Below, piece after piece: positions 1 through 5,891 of a stretch of 7,313 nt of DNA (positions are counted from its first letter, which is position 1; the number at the start of each line of letters is the position of its first letter). The notes under the pieces are model-generated. The model did not search any database. It was given only the letters and a program-made list of their open reading frames with translations, and was not told the origin of the DNA. The stretch is from an uncultured Actinomycetes bacterium (lineage in GTDB: Bacteria > Actinomycetota > Thermoleophilia > Solirubrobacterales > 70-9): positions 1 through 7,313 of the forward strand of contig CALCIA010000101.1 in assembly GCA_937907435.1 (NCBI GenBank), read 5' to 3'. The position numbers and the translations under genes are program-made.

Positions 1-1
1 G

Positions 2-77
2 CCGGAAAGTGTGACGTTCCCGGCATCTCTGTGACGGATCCGGGCGAGGTGTGGACACTTCCGGACCGGATCGTCAC
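2..77. repeat. Interlocking GTGACG/CCGG repeat cluster, possible insertion sequence end
   Basis: Two direct copies of a motif like TGTGACG-N-TCCCGG or TGTGACG-GATCCGG lie near 10-23 and 30-43, and a third copy lies inverted near 65-77 (CCGGATCGTCACG). A second inverted pair is CCGGAAAGTGT (2-12) against ACACTTCCGG (55-64), differing by one base. No credible coding frame crosses this stretch. Nested direct and inverted copies of a short motif are typical of the termini of some insertion sequences, for example IS21-like elements with multiple terminal repeats, so the window may begin at an element's outer end. That is inference: no transposase is visible, and the cluster could also be a regulatory binding array. 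Confidence 0.4.
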
Positions 78-129
78 GTAAGTCCGACTTCCTCACGTCC
101 CTGTGCCGCCTCTCCCACGAACGCCTCAC

Positions 130-187
130 GTCCTGGGCTCCTCATGGGGGTCACAGCCTGCCAGGACCCCCATGAGGAGCCCAGGAC
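130..187. repeat. 58-bp perfect palindromic element, copy 1
   Basis: Two perfectly complementary 23-bp arms (130-152 and 165-187) surround a 12-nt loop, ACAGCCTGCCAG. The arm begins GTCCTGGGCTCC and ends GGGGGTC. Pairing stops at both outer edges (C129 and C188 do not pair), so the unit has sharp boundaries. The same arms recur at 7267 with the loop reverse-complemented, so this is a repeated element and not a one-off hairpin. No T-tract follows either arm, so a simple intrinsic terminator is unlikely. It ends 27 bp before the GroES start codon and would form a very stable hairpin if included in that transcript. Confidence 0.9.
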
Positions 188-214
188 CCACTCCCGGCAT
201 GCGAGACTTGGCCC

Positions 215-565
215 ATGGCCTCGTCCCGCATCCCAGACCCCACCGAGTCGGTCCGGCATCAGCTGCGGCCGCTCTTCGACCAGATCGTGATCAAGGAGCT
301 CGACTCCGATCGGGTGCGGCGGTCGGGGTTGGTGGTGCCGCCGGGGACGCATGAGCCGCCGCCGGAACAGGGGATCGTGCTTGCGGTCGGGCCGGGGCTC
401 GACTGGTGGGCCGGGGCCGGGGTCGAGATGCCGGTCGAGGTGGGCGACCACGTCGTCTTCCCGGCCAGCGCCGGGGTGTGGGTCGAAGTCGACGAGGAGC
501 GCCTGCTGGTGTGCCGCGTCACCCAGCTGCTCGGCGTGCTCGAGTCGGCGACGATGCACGAATAG
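215..565 (+). CDS. groES: GroES-like co-chaperonin (Cpn10 family), stand-alone
   Basis: The 116-residue product has the Cpn10 order. It opens its fold with RPLFDQIVIKE (residues 18-28), then a mobile-loop region with SGLVVPP in place of the usual GGIVLP. Next come the QGIVLAVGPG strand (residues 52-61), VEVGDHVVFPASAG, which matches the family's VGDxVLFxxxAG, and a closing LLVCRVTQLLGVLE. In the family this protein caps GroEL and binds it through the IVL-like tripeptide of the mobile loop. Usual length is 95-100 residues; the extra is a 17-residue N-terminal tail and a WWAGAGVEM insertion. ATG 215 is the first start that keeps the whole domain. No groEL follows, because the next gene converges on it, so the partner is elsewhere or the protein is a specialised paralogue. 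The upstream ribosome site is weak. The family call is firm; activity with GroEL is inferred. Confidence 0.85.
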   Translation: MASSRIPDPTESVRHQLRPLFDQIVIKELDSDRVRRSGLVVPPGTHEPPPEQGIVLAVGPGLDWWAGAGVEMPVEVGDHVVFPASAGVWVEVDEERLLVCRVTQLLGVLESATMHE

Positions 566-606
566 GGCGCCGCGCCAGATCGAGACCCCCTGAGCCCGGC
601 GCCCTA
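563..606. terminator. Bidirectional hairpin containing both stop codons
   Basis: TAGGGCGCCG (563-572) is exactly complementary to CGGCGCCCTA (597-606), giving a 10-bp stem with a 24-nt loop. The TAG stop of the GroES gene (563-565) and the TAG stop of the convergent cyclase gene (604-606, minus strand) form the outer base pairs. No T-tract follows on either strand, so this is a terminator or 3'-end stabiliser by position and symmetry only. Confidence 0.55.
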
Positions 607-1689
607 GAGAGCGGCCGGGGCCTCGCGGCGCGGATCGGAGTGCTTGATCCGCAGCATGCGGTCGTCGGCGGAGCGCATCAGGGTCTCGAAGTCCTGGCCG
701 TCGTCGGGGAAGACGGCCCAGCCGACCGAGGCGGTCGGCGTCGGCAGGTCGGTGTCAGGGTCGCCCGCGGCCACCGCCGCGCGCACCGCGTCCGCCAGCC
801 GCTCGGCACCGTCGCCGTGCGCGCCCGGGGCGATGATCGCGAACTCGTCGCCGCCGATCCGCGCCAGCGTGTCGGTCGAGCGCAGCACCGAGTGGGCGCG
901 GGCGGTCGCCTGCTGCAGCACCGCGTCGCCGACCTGGTGGCCGTGGCGGTCGTTGATGCCCTTGAAGTCGTCGAGGTCGAGGATCAGCAGCGCCAGCGGG
1001 CTCGAGTCGAGGCCGCGCCGGCCGAACGGGCGCGTGCGCCGTTCCAGCTCCCGCTTCATCGTCGCGTCGAAGTAACGGCGGTTGCCGATCCCGGTGAGCG
1101 GATCACGGTTGGCGAACTCGCGCTGGCGCACCTCGGCGGCGACCAGCCGCTTCTTCAGCCCCGCCATCACCCAGGTGGCGGTGAGGAAGCCGACCGCGAG
1201 GGCGAGGTAACGGGGCAGGAAGGCGTTGTCGATGGCGTCCGGGTCGTAGGCCAGCGGCGCGCCGGCGACGAGGATCAGCTCGACCGTCAGCGGCCAGGCC
1301 CAGCGCTCGGGGAAGAAGAAGGCGGCGTAGAGGAGCGGGCAGACCAGCAGCGGCTCGATGTAGGAGAGCGAGCCGCCGGTCAGGTAGATCGCGAGGCCGG
1401 CGACCGGGATCGTCGCCACCATGCCGATCGCCAGGGCGTCGATCGAGGCACGGTCCCAGGGGATCCAGCCGACCACGCTGGCGAGGCCGTAGAGGAAGAC
1501 GAAGGCGCCGAGCAGCAGGACGAGCGGCGTCGCGGCGTGGTCGGACCCGGGGACGGCGACGTCGATCGCCCCGACCACCGCGGCGGCCATCCAGAGGACG
1601 CCGGAGATCCGCCCCATCCGGGCGCGCTCGTCCGGCGCTTCGGCGAAGGCGGCGCGGGCCTGGCTGATCTGCTCGGGGATCGTCTGCAC
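604..1689 (-). CDS. Membrane-anchored diguanylate cyclase (GGDEF domain)
   Basis: The 361-residue protein would make cyclic di-GMP from two GTP at the membrane. Residues 30-180 form about five or six hydrophobic helices (for example 31-47, 55-77, 84-104, 158-177). A short cytoplasmic linker (about 178-192) leads to a GGDEF domain beginning at FANRDPLTGIGNRR (residues 192-205). The metal-binding strand LILDLDDFKGIND (235-247) and the intact signature GGDEF (279-283) indicate an active enzyme. RSTD (270-273), five residues before the signature, fits the RxxD inhibitory site, so product feedback is expected. There is no EAL or HD-GYP domain. The start is GTG at 1689, with a purine-rich AAAAGAACGGTGA just upstream. 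It lies 117 bp downstream of the exporter on the same strand. The family is certain; the signal sensed by the membrane part is unknown. Confidence 0.95.
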   Translation of the reverse strand: MQTIPEQISQARAAFAEAPDERARMGRISGVLWMAAAVVGAIDVAVPGSDHAATPLVLLLGAFVFLYGLASVVGWIPWDRASIDALAIGMVATIPVAGLAIYLTGGSLSYIEPLLVCPLLYAAFFFPERWAWPLTVELILVAGAPLAYDPDAIDNAFLPRYLALAVGFLTATWVMAGLKKRLVAAEVRQREFANRDPLTGIGNRRYFDATMKRELERRTRPFGRRGLDSSPLALLILDLDDFKGINDRHGHQVGDAVLQQATARAHSVLRSTDTLARIGGDEFAIIAPGAHGDGAERLADAVRAAVAAGDPDTDLPTPTASVGWAVFPDDGQDFETLMRSADDRMLRIKHSDPRREAPAAL

Positions 1690-1782
1690 TCACCGTTCTT
1701 TTCGGCCGCGACGGCGGCGCGGATTAGTGCCCCGCGACGAACTCGGCGTTTATGCCAGAGATAAATCTGAGCGGTGGGGCCG

Positions 1783-1802
1783 GCCGGCGCGGGCGCGCCG
1801 GC
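1783..1802 (-). terminator. GC-rich hairpin after the exporter gene
   Basis: GCCGGCGC (1783-1790) pairs perfectly with GCGCCGGC (1795-1802) around a 4-nt loop, just past the exporter stop codon. No T-run follows directly, and the nearest AT-rich patch on the minus strand (ATTTAT) is about 15 nt further on. It could end or attenuate the exporter transcript before the cyclase. The rest of 1690-1806 contains only that patch (about 1750-1770), which could supply a cyclase promoter, but I cannot assign convincing -35 and -10 boxes. Confidence 0.4.
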
Positions 1803-1806
1803 GGCG

Positions 1807-3285
1807 CTAGCCCTCGGCCGTCGCGGCCTCGCCCTCGGCCGGGCCGCCGGCGGGGCCGTGGCCGCCCATCTCGGGCGTCGGCGCGGGCTTCAGCACGAAG
1901 ATCGCGATCAGCACCGAGGCAAAGGCGAGCCCGGCGCCGACCAGGTAGGCGAGGTGGTAGCCGGAGGTCAGCGCCGAGGCGGCCGAGTGGCCGGCGGCTT
2001 CGAGGTCCGCGGTGCGCTGGCTCGACAGCGTCGCCAGGACCGCCAGGCCGACCGCGCCGCCCACCTGCATGCTGGTGTTGACGAGGCCCGAGGCCAGGCC
2101 GGCGTCCTGCGGCGTCGCCCCCGACATCGCCAGGGTCATGATCCCCGGGAACGAGGTGCCGATGCCGACCGCGATCAGCAGGAACGGCGGCAGCAGGTCG
2201 GTCAGGTAGTTGCCGTCGACCGGCGTGCGGGCGAAGAGCAGCAGCGCGATCGTCACCATGATGAAGCCGGGGATGAGGATGTTGCGCGGGCCGAAGCGCA
2301 TGATCAGCTTTTCCGAGAAGCCGAGCGAGAGGCCGCCCATCACCACCGTGGTCGGCAGGAAGGCGAGGCCGATCTCCAGGGCGCTGTAGCCGAGCACCCG
2401 CTCCAGGTAGAGGGCGCCGAGGAAGAACATCCCGAACATGCCCGCGACCAGGAGCGCCTGGACCGTGTTGGCGCCGACCACGTTGCGCGAGTGGAAGAGC
2501 CGCAGCGGCATCAGCGGGTTGGCGATCCGCGCCTGGCGGCGGACGAAGAGGACGATGAGCGCCGCGGCCAGCACCAGCCCGCCGATCGTCCGCGCGTCGA
2601 CCCAGCCCCATTCGGTGATCTGCAGGATCGTGAAGACGCCGAGCATCAGCGCGCCGGTGATCAGGGCGGCGCCGGGGAAGTCGGCGCCCTCGTGCATGCC
2701 GAGGCCGTCGGGGTTGTCGACCAGGCGCAGCGCCAGCCAGCCGACCAGCACGCCGATCGGCAGGTTGATCACGAAGATGAAGTGCCAGGAGATCGCCTGG
2801 GTCAGGACGCCGCCGAGCAGCAGGCCGATCGAACCGCCCGCCGAGGCGACGAAGCCGTAGACGCCGATCGCTTTCGCCTGCTCGTTGCGCGCCGGGAACA
2901 TCCGCACGATCATCGCCAGGATCACCGCCGAGGCGAGCGCCCCGCCGACGCCCTGGACGAAGCGCGCGCCGATCAGCACGGCCTGGTCCGGCGAGGCGGC
3001 GCAGAGCGCCGAGGCGATCGTGAAGACCGCGAGGCCGACGATGAAGACGCGGCGCTGCCCGAGCAGGTCGCCGAGCCGGCCGGCGAGCAGCAGGAGGCCG
3101 CCGAACGGGATCAGGTAGGCGTTGACGACCCAGGCCAGGTTCGCCTGCGAGAAGTGCAGGTCTTCCTGGATCGAGGGCAGGGCGACGTTCACGATCGTGC
3201 CGTCGAGGACGATCATCAGCATCCCCGCGCAGAGGACGTAGAGGGCGAGCCAGCGGTTGCGATCTGGTTGTGCGGTGGGGGTCAT
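1807..3285 (-). CDS. MFS drug exporter, DHA2 (EmrB/QacA-like) family, 14 helices
   Basis: The 492-residue protein is a proton-coupled multidrug exporter of the cytoplasmic membrane by family. Motif D1 is LDGTIVNVALPSIQ (residues 27-40), with the conserved Asp28 and Asn33. Motif A, GRLGDLLGQRR (69-79), lies in the loop between helices 2 and 3. Motif B, RFVQGVGGA (108-116), is in helix 4. The motif C region, GSIGLLLGG (151-159), has Leu where many relatives have Pro. WHFIFVINLPIG follows in helix 6. The hydrophobicity pattern gives about 14 helices, ending near residue 466, then a Gly/Pro/Ala-rich cytoplasmic tail. ATG 3285 is the only workable start; AGGAG lies only 1 nt before it, unusually close. 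It is 77 bp downstream of the cupin on the same strand, so the two may be co-transcribed. The family is secure; the substrate cannot be told from sequence. Confidence 0.95.
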   Translation of the reverse strand: MTPTAQPDRNRWLALYVLCAGMLMIVLDGTIVNVALPSIQEDLHFSQANLAWVVNAYLIPFGGLLLLAGRLGDLLGQRRVFIVGLAVFTIASALCAASPDQAVLIGARFVQGVGGALASAVILAMIVRMFPARNEQAKAIGVYGFVASAGGSIGLLLGGVLTQAISWHFIFVINLPIGVLVGWLALRLVDNPDGLGMHEGADFPGAALITGALMLGVFTILQITEWGWVDARTIGGLVLAAALIVLFVRRQARIANPLMPLRLFHSRNVVGANTVQALLVAGMFGMFFLGALYLERVLGYSALEIGLAFLPTTVVMGGLSLGFSEKLIMRFGPRNILIPGFIMVTIALLLFARTPVDGNYLTDLLPPFLLIAVGIGTSFPGIMTLAMSGATPQDAGLASGLVNTSMQVGGAVGLAVLATLSSQRTADLEAAGHSAASALTSGYHLAYLVGAGLAFASVLIAIFVLKPAPTPEMGGHGPAGGPAEGEAATAEG

Positions 3286-3306
3286 GCTCCTAGGGACCGG
3301 TGGGGG

Positions 3307-3320
3307 GACGAGAACTCATC
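3307..3320. promoter_or_regulatory. Possible operator dyad upstream of the exporter
   Basis: GACGAG-AA-CTCATC is an inverted repeat with one mismatch, centred about 28 bp before the exporter start codon. Its position suits a repressor site for an efflux gene, but a 14-bp imperfect dyad can occur by chance and no local-type regulator adjoins the exporter. Confidence 0.2.
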
Positions 3321-3323
3321 GGG

Positions 3324-3339
3324 GCCCGAGAGATCGGGC
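3324..3339 (-). other. Small hairpin between cupin and exporter
   Basis: GCCCGA (3324-3329) and TCGGGC (3334-3339) form a perfect 6-bp stem with a 4-nt loop (GAGA on the plus strand, TCTC on the minus strand). On the minus strand it follows the cupin stop codon, and it lies just downstream of a TATCCT box that could drive the exporter. It could therefore be the cupin 3' end or the 5' end of an exporter leader. There is no T-tract. Confidence 0.4.
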
Positions 3340-3344
3340 AGGCG

Positions 3345-3350
3345 AGGATA
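3345..3350 (-). promoter_or_regulatory. Candidate -10 box for the exporter
   Basis: On the minus strand TATCCT fits the TANNNT pattern and lies between the cupin stop and the exporter start. Transcription would begin near 3338, giving a leader of about 50 nt that opens with the 3324-3339 hairpin. No good -35 hexamer is present 16-18 bp upstream, so the call rests on the -10 box alone. Confidence 0.3.
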
Positions 3351-3362
3351 GCCGCCCCCGGC

Positions 3363-3830
3363 TCAGGTCTCGCCGTCGTAGTACTCGACGTTGGCGGAGC
3401 GGCGCACCATCACCGTGCTCTCCGGGTCGCCGGTCCAGATCCCGACCTTTTCGGAGTCGGGATAGACCGTCGCCGTCGGGTGGACGACGGTCGAGAACAT
3501 GAGGACGCGGGCGGGCTCCTCGGTGTCGTTGCGGATCTGGTGGGCGCCCTCGGGGCCGCGCGGGAAGCAGGCGACGTCCCAGGGTGCGAGCCGCTCCTCC
3601 CCGTCCGGCGCGCGCAGCGTCGGCGCGCCGCTCAGGACCAGCAGCCACTCCTCCTCGCCGCACTCGTAGTGGTAGGGGCAGATCGCCTGTCCGGGGGGTA
3701 GCTCGTAGACGCTGATCCCGGTCTCCTTCGCGCCCAGCAGACCGCCCAGCCGCGCCATCCCGGCGCGGAATCCCTGCGGGTCGGAATCGTCCCAGGTGAA
3801 GTCCGGTTTCCCGATGTTGACCTTTTTCAC
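3363..3830 (-). CDS. Single-domain cupin protein (COG3837-like)
   Basis: From GTG 3830 the product is 155 residues. It starts VKKVNIGKPDFTWD and carries one double-stranded beta-helix domain. The first cupin motif is CPYHYECGEEEWLLVLSG, with His and Glu as likely metal ligands. The second is DVACFPRGPEGAHQIRN, with its conserved GAH histidine. The tail PDSEKVGIW and the end YYDGE are typical of this cupin subgroup as I remember it. Substrate and reaction are unknown for this type; it may be a small sugar- or acid-binding protein or isomerase. An ATG at 3857 would add nine residues (MCGIGSVGF). I prefer the GTG because the family resemblance starts there and TAGCGT lies exactly 7 nt upstream, as expected for a leaderless transcript. 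An open frame continues antisense through the divergent phosphatase gene but is a GC-bias artefact. Confidence 0.85.
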   Translation of the reverse strand: MKKVNIGKPDFTWDDSDPQGFRAGMARLGGLLGAKETGISVYELPPGQAICPYHYECGEEEWLLVLSGAPTLRAPDGEERLAPWDVACFPRGPEGAHQIRNDTEEPARVLMFSTVVHPTATVYPDSEKVGIWTGDPESTVMVRRSANVEYYDGET

Positions 3831-3837
3831 GAAACCG

Positions 3838-3843
3838 ACGCTA
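3838..3843 (-). promoter_or_regulatory. Candidate -10 box for a leaderless cupin transcript
   Basis: TAGCGT on the minus strand matches TANNNT and ends 7 nt before the preferred GTG start, so transcription would begin at or next to the start codon. No consensus -35 is seen. The hexamer 17 bp upstream is AAACTA, the complement of the phosphatase's own candidate -10 box. Confidence 0.4.
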
Positions 3844-3860
3844 CCAATGCCACACATCAG

Positions 3861-3866
3861 TAGTTT
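3861..3866 (+). promoter_or_regulatory. Candidate -10 box for a leaderless phosphatase transcript
   Basis: TAGTTT matches TANNNT and ends 6 nt before GTG 3873, favouring that codon over GTG 3870 and suggesting a leaderless mRNA. There is no ribosome-binding site. The -35 position, 17 bp upstream, is taken by the cupin's candidate -10 box on the other strand. Confidence 0.4.
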
Positions 3867-3872
3867 TGGGTG

Positions 3873-5891
3873 GTGAGTTCGGTCGAGGAGCCGCTGGAGC
3901 AGGGGAGCGCGGCGCGAGCCGCCGGCCTGGTCACCTCCGTGCTCGACGCGGTGATCGTCCTCGACGAGGAGATGAAGGTGCGCGAGTGGAGCGACGCGGC
4001 GGGCGAGCTCTTCGGGATCGGGCGGGCCGGAGCGCTCGGCACCGACCTGGTCGAGCTGATCGTCCCCGCGGAGCTGTGCCCGGACGTCCGCGAGAGCCTC
4101 GGCGGCGAGGGGGACGCGGAGGAGGCCGTCGAGCTGCTCGGGCGGCGGATCGAACTGCCGGCGCGGCGCGGCGACGGCGTCAACTTCCACGCCGAGCTGA
4201 CGGTCATCCGCGCCGGCGCGGAAGGTGGCGGGCCGACCGTCTTCGCCCGCGACGTGAGTCACCGCCTTGAAGCCGATCGCGCCCGCGCGCACATGGAGCA
4301 GGTGGTCGCCGGGAGCCGCGACGCCGTCTTCTCCAAAGACCTGCAGGGGATCGTGATGACCTGGAACCCCGCCGCCGAGCGCCTCTACGGCTACACCGCG
4401 GAGGAAGCGATCGGCCGCCACGTCTCCTTCCTGAAGCCGGAGGAGGTGAAACGGGAAGCTGACGAGATCCTCGCCAGCGTGCGACGGGGTGAACACCTGG
4501 AGGCGCACGAGACGCGACACGTCCGCAAGGACGGCGCGATGATCGACCTCTCCTTGACGACCTCGCCGATCGCCAGCGACTCGGGCTACCTCTACGGCGC
4601 CTCGGTGATCGCCCGCGACATCACCGGCGAACGCCGCCGCGAGCAGGCCCGCGACTTCCTGATCGCCGCGACGCGCGACCTCGACGCCTCGCTCGACCCG
4701 ATCGAGACGGCGCGCAACATCGTCGCCAAGGCGGTCCCCGAGCTGGCCGAGCTCTGCATCATCGACTTCCTGCGCGACGACGGGCGGCTCGGCGACTCGG
4801 TCGCGGCGGCGGCGCTCCCCGGCGCGGCCGAGCGGCTCGAGCGGATCCGCCGCGAATCGCCGCTGGAGCCGGACGGCGACCACCCGGTGGCGCAGGTGCT
4901 GCGCGAGGGCGAGCCGACGATCTGGCGCGACCTGAGGGAGCCCACGGTGGCCGCGGCGGTCGCCCAGACGCCCGAGCACCGGGAGCTGATGGAGGACGCC
5001 GGCTACGAGTCCGCGGCGGTGGTCGGGCTCTTCGCCCGCGGGCGGAAGATCGGCGCGCTCTCCTTCCTCCACACCGACGCCGGCATCCGCTACGAGGAGG
5101 CCGACCTCGAGTTCCTCGGCGAGCTGGGCGAGCGCGCCGCGCTGGCGCTCGACAACGCGCGGCTCTACCAAGAGCGCGACGCGATCGCCCGCAACCTGCA
5201 GCGCGGCCTGCGCCCGCCGCGGCCGGTGCGGGTGGAGGGGATCGAGTCCGCGGTCGTCTTCGAGGCGGCCGGGCGGGGGATCGACATCGGCGGCGACCTC
5301 TACGACGTGATGCCGACCGAGGACGGCTGCTGGGTGCTGATCGGCGACGTGGCGGGCAAGGGGTCGGCGGCGGCCGGGGTGTCGGTGGCGCTGCGCCACG
5401 CGGTGCGCGGGCTGACCCGCGAGGTCGACGAGCCGGAGGAGGTGCTGGTCCGGGTCAACGAGCTGCTGCTCGAGGGGACCGGGCTGAACGACTTCGCCAC
5501 CGCGGTGCTGGTGCGGCTCCGGGAGGACGCGAGCGGCCACTGGACGATCGCGTCGGCAGGCGCCGGCCATCCGCCGCCGGTCCACGTGCGCAAGGGCGGC
5601 GCCCGGCTGCTCGGCGGCGGCACCGTGCTGGGGGCGCTGAACGACGCCAAGGTGCAGCGCCACGACGCCGCCTTCGAACCGGGGGACACGCTGGTCCTCT
5701 GCACCGACGGCTGGCTCGAGGCGGGGCCGCCGTCCGAGCACCGCGATCCGCTCGACCTGGCGCGCCTGGCCGAGTACCTGGCGCCGCTGGCGCTGGAGGA
5801 GATGGTCGCGCGCCTGCGCGGCGACGCGGTCAGCCGGTCGGACGGCGAGCTCGAGGACGACATCGTCCTGCTCGCCCTGCGCCGGGTCTAG
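3873..5891 (+). CDS. PAS-PAS-GAF sensor PP2C phosphatase (RsbU/SpoIIE type)
   Basis: The 672-residue cytoplasmic protein should remove phosphate from a serine-phosphorylated anti-anti-sigma (STAS) protein in response to signals. Numbering from GTG 3870, a first PAS domain spans about 14-136 and a second about 140-256, with MTWNPAAERLYGYTAEEAIGR and the closing ARDITGERRR. A GAF domain covers about 278-430, and a helical linker, LYQERDAIARNLQRGLRPP, links it to the PP2C/SpoIIE domain (455-673). All metal-binding motifs are present: GGDLYDV (474-480), IGDVAGKG (491-498), CTDGWLEA (611-618) and EDDIVLLAL (662-670), so it should be active. There are no membrane helices. The start could be GTG 3870 or 3873. 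The gene ends on the kinase of the opposite strand, the likely antagonistic enzyme. The PAS and GAF ligands are unknown. Confidence 0.93.
   Translation: MSSVEEPLEQGSAARAAGLVTSVLDAVIVLDEEMKVREWSDAAGELFGIGRAGALGTDLVELIVPAELCPDVRESLGGEGDAEEAVELLGRRIELPARRGDGVNFHAELTVIRAGAEGGGPTVFARDVSHRLEADRARAHMEQVVAGSRDAVFSKDLQGIVMTWNPAAERLYGYTAEEAIGRHVSFLKPEEVKREADEILASVRRGEHLEAHETRHVRKDGAMIDLSLTTSPIASDSGYLYGASVIARDITGERRREQARDFLIAATRDLDASLDPIETARNIVAKAVPELAELCIIDFLRDDGRLGDSVAAAALPGAAERLERIRRESPLEPDGDHPVAQVLREGEPTIWRDLREPTVAAAVAQTPEHRELMEDAGYESAAVVGLFARGRKIGALSFLHTDAGIRYEEADLEFLGELGERAALALDNARLYQERDAIARNLQRGLRPPRPVRVEGIESAVVFEAAGRGIDIGGDLYDVMPTEDGCWVLIGDVAGKGSAAAGVSVALRHAVRGLTREVDEPEEVLVRVNELLLEGTGLNDFATAVLVRLREDASGHWTIASAGAGHPPPVHVRKGGARLLGGGTVLGALNDAKVQRHDAAFEPGDTLVLCTDGWLEAGPPSEHRDPLDLARLAEYLAPLALEEMVARLRGDAVSRSDGELEDDIVLLALRRV

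Noticed and set aside
91..133. Exact 10-bp direct repeat CCTCACGTCC at 91-100 and 124-133.
   Set aside because: It could be a remnant of insertion next to the palindrome, but the second copy overlaps the arm by only four bases and is not mirrored on the other side, so it does not behave as a target duplication.
51..290. Short open frames over the palindrome at 51-290 and 103-354.
   Set aside because: They translate the hairpin arms, show no family resemblance and overlap the GroES start. I treat 1-214 as non-coding.
1981..1995. Leucine instead of proline in the exporter's motif C as a sign of altered function.
   Set aside because: As I recall, relatives in the DHA2 family often carry GxLLGG here, so it is ordinary variation. 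The motif is at residues 151-159 of the protein; the interval given is only a nominal position within the gene.
406..3351. Long plus-strand open frames opposite the cyclase (406-1764) and the exporter (1774-3351).
   Set aside because: Their composition is Arg/Ala/Gly/Asp repeats without domain motifs, and they lie antisense to genes with complete GGDEF and MFS motifs.
4261..4285. TTGAA/TCAAG half-sites inside genes (for example near 4267 and 964) as more SoxR boxes.
   Set aside because: They lack a second half-site at the correct spacing and any 19-bp-spaced promoter.
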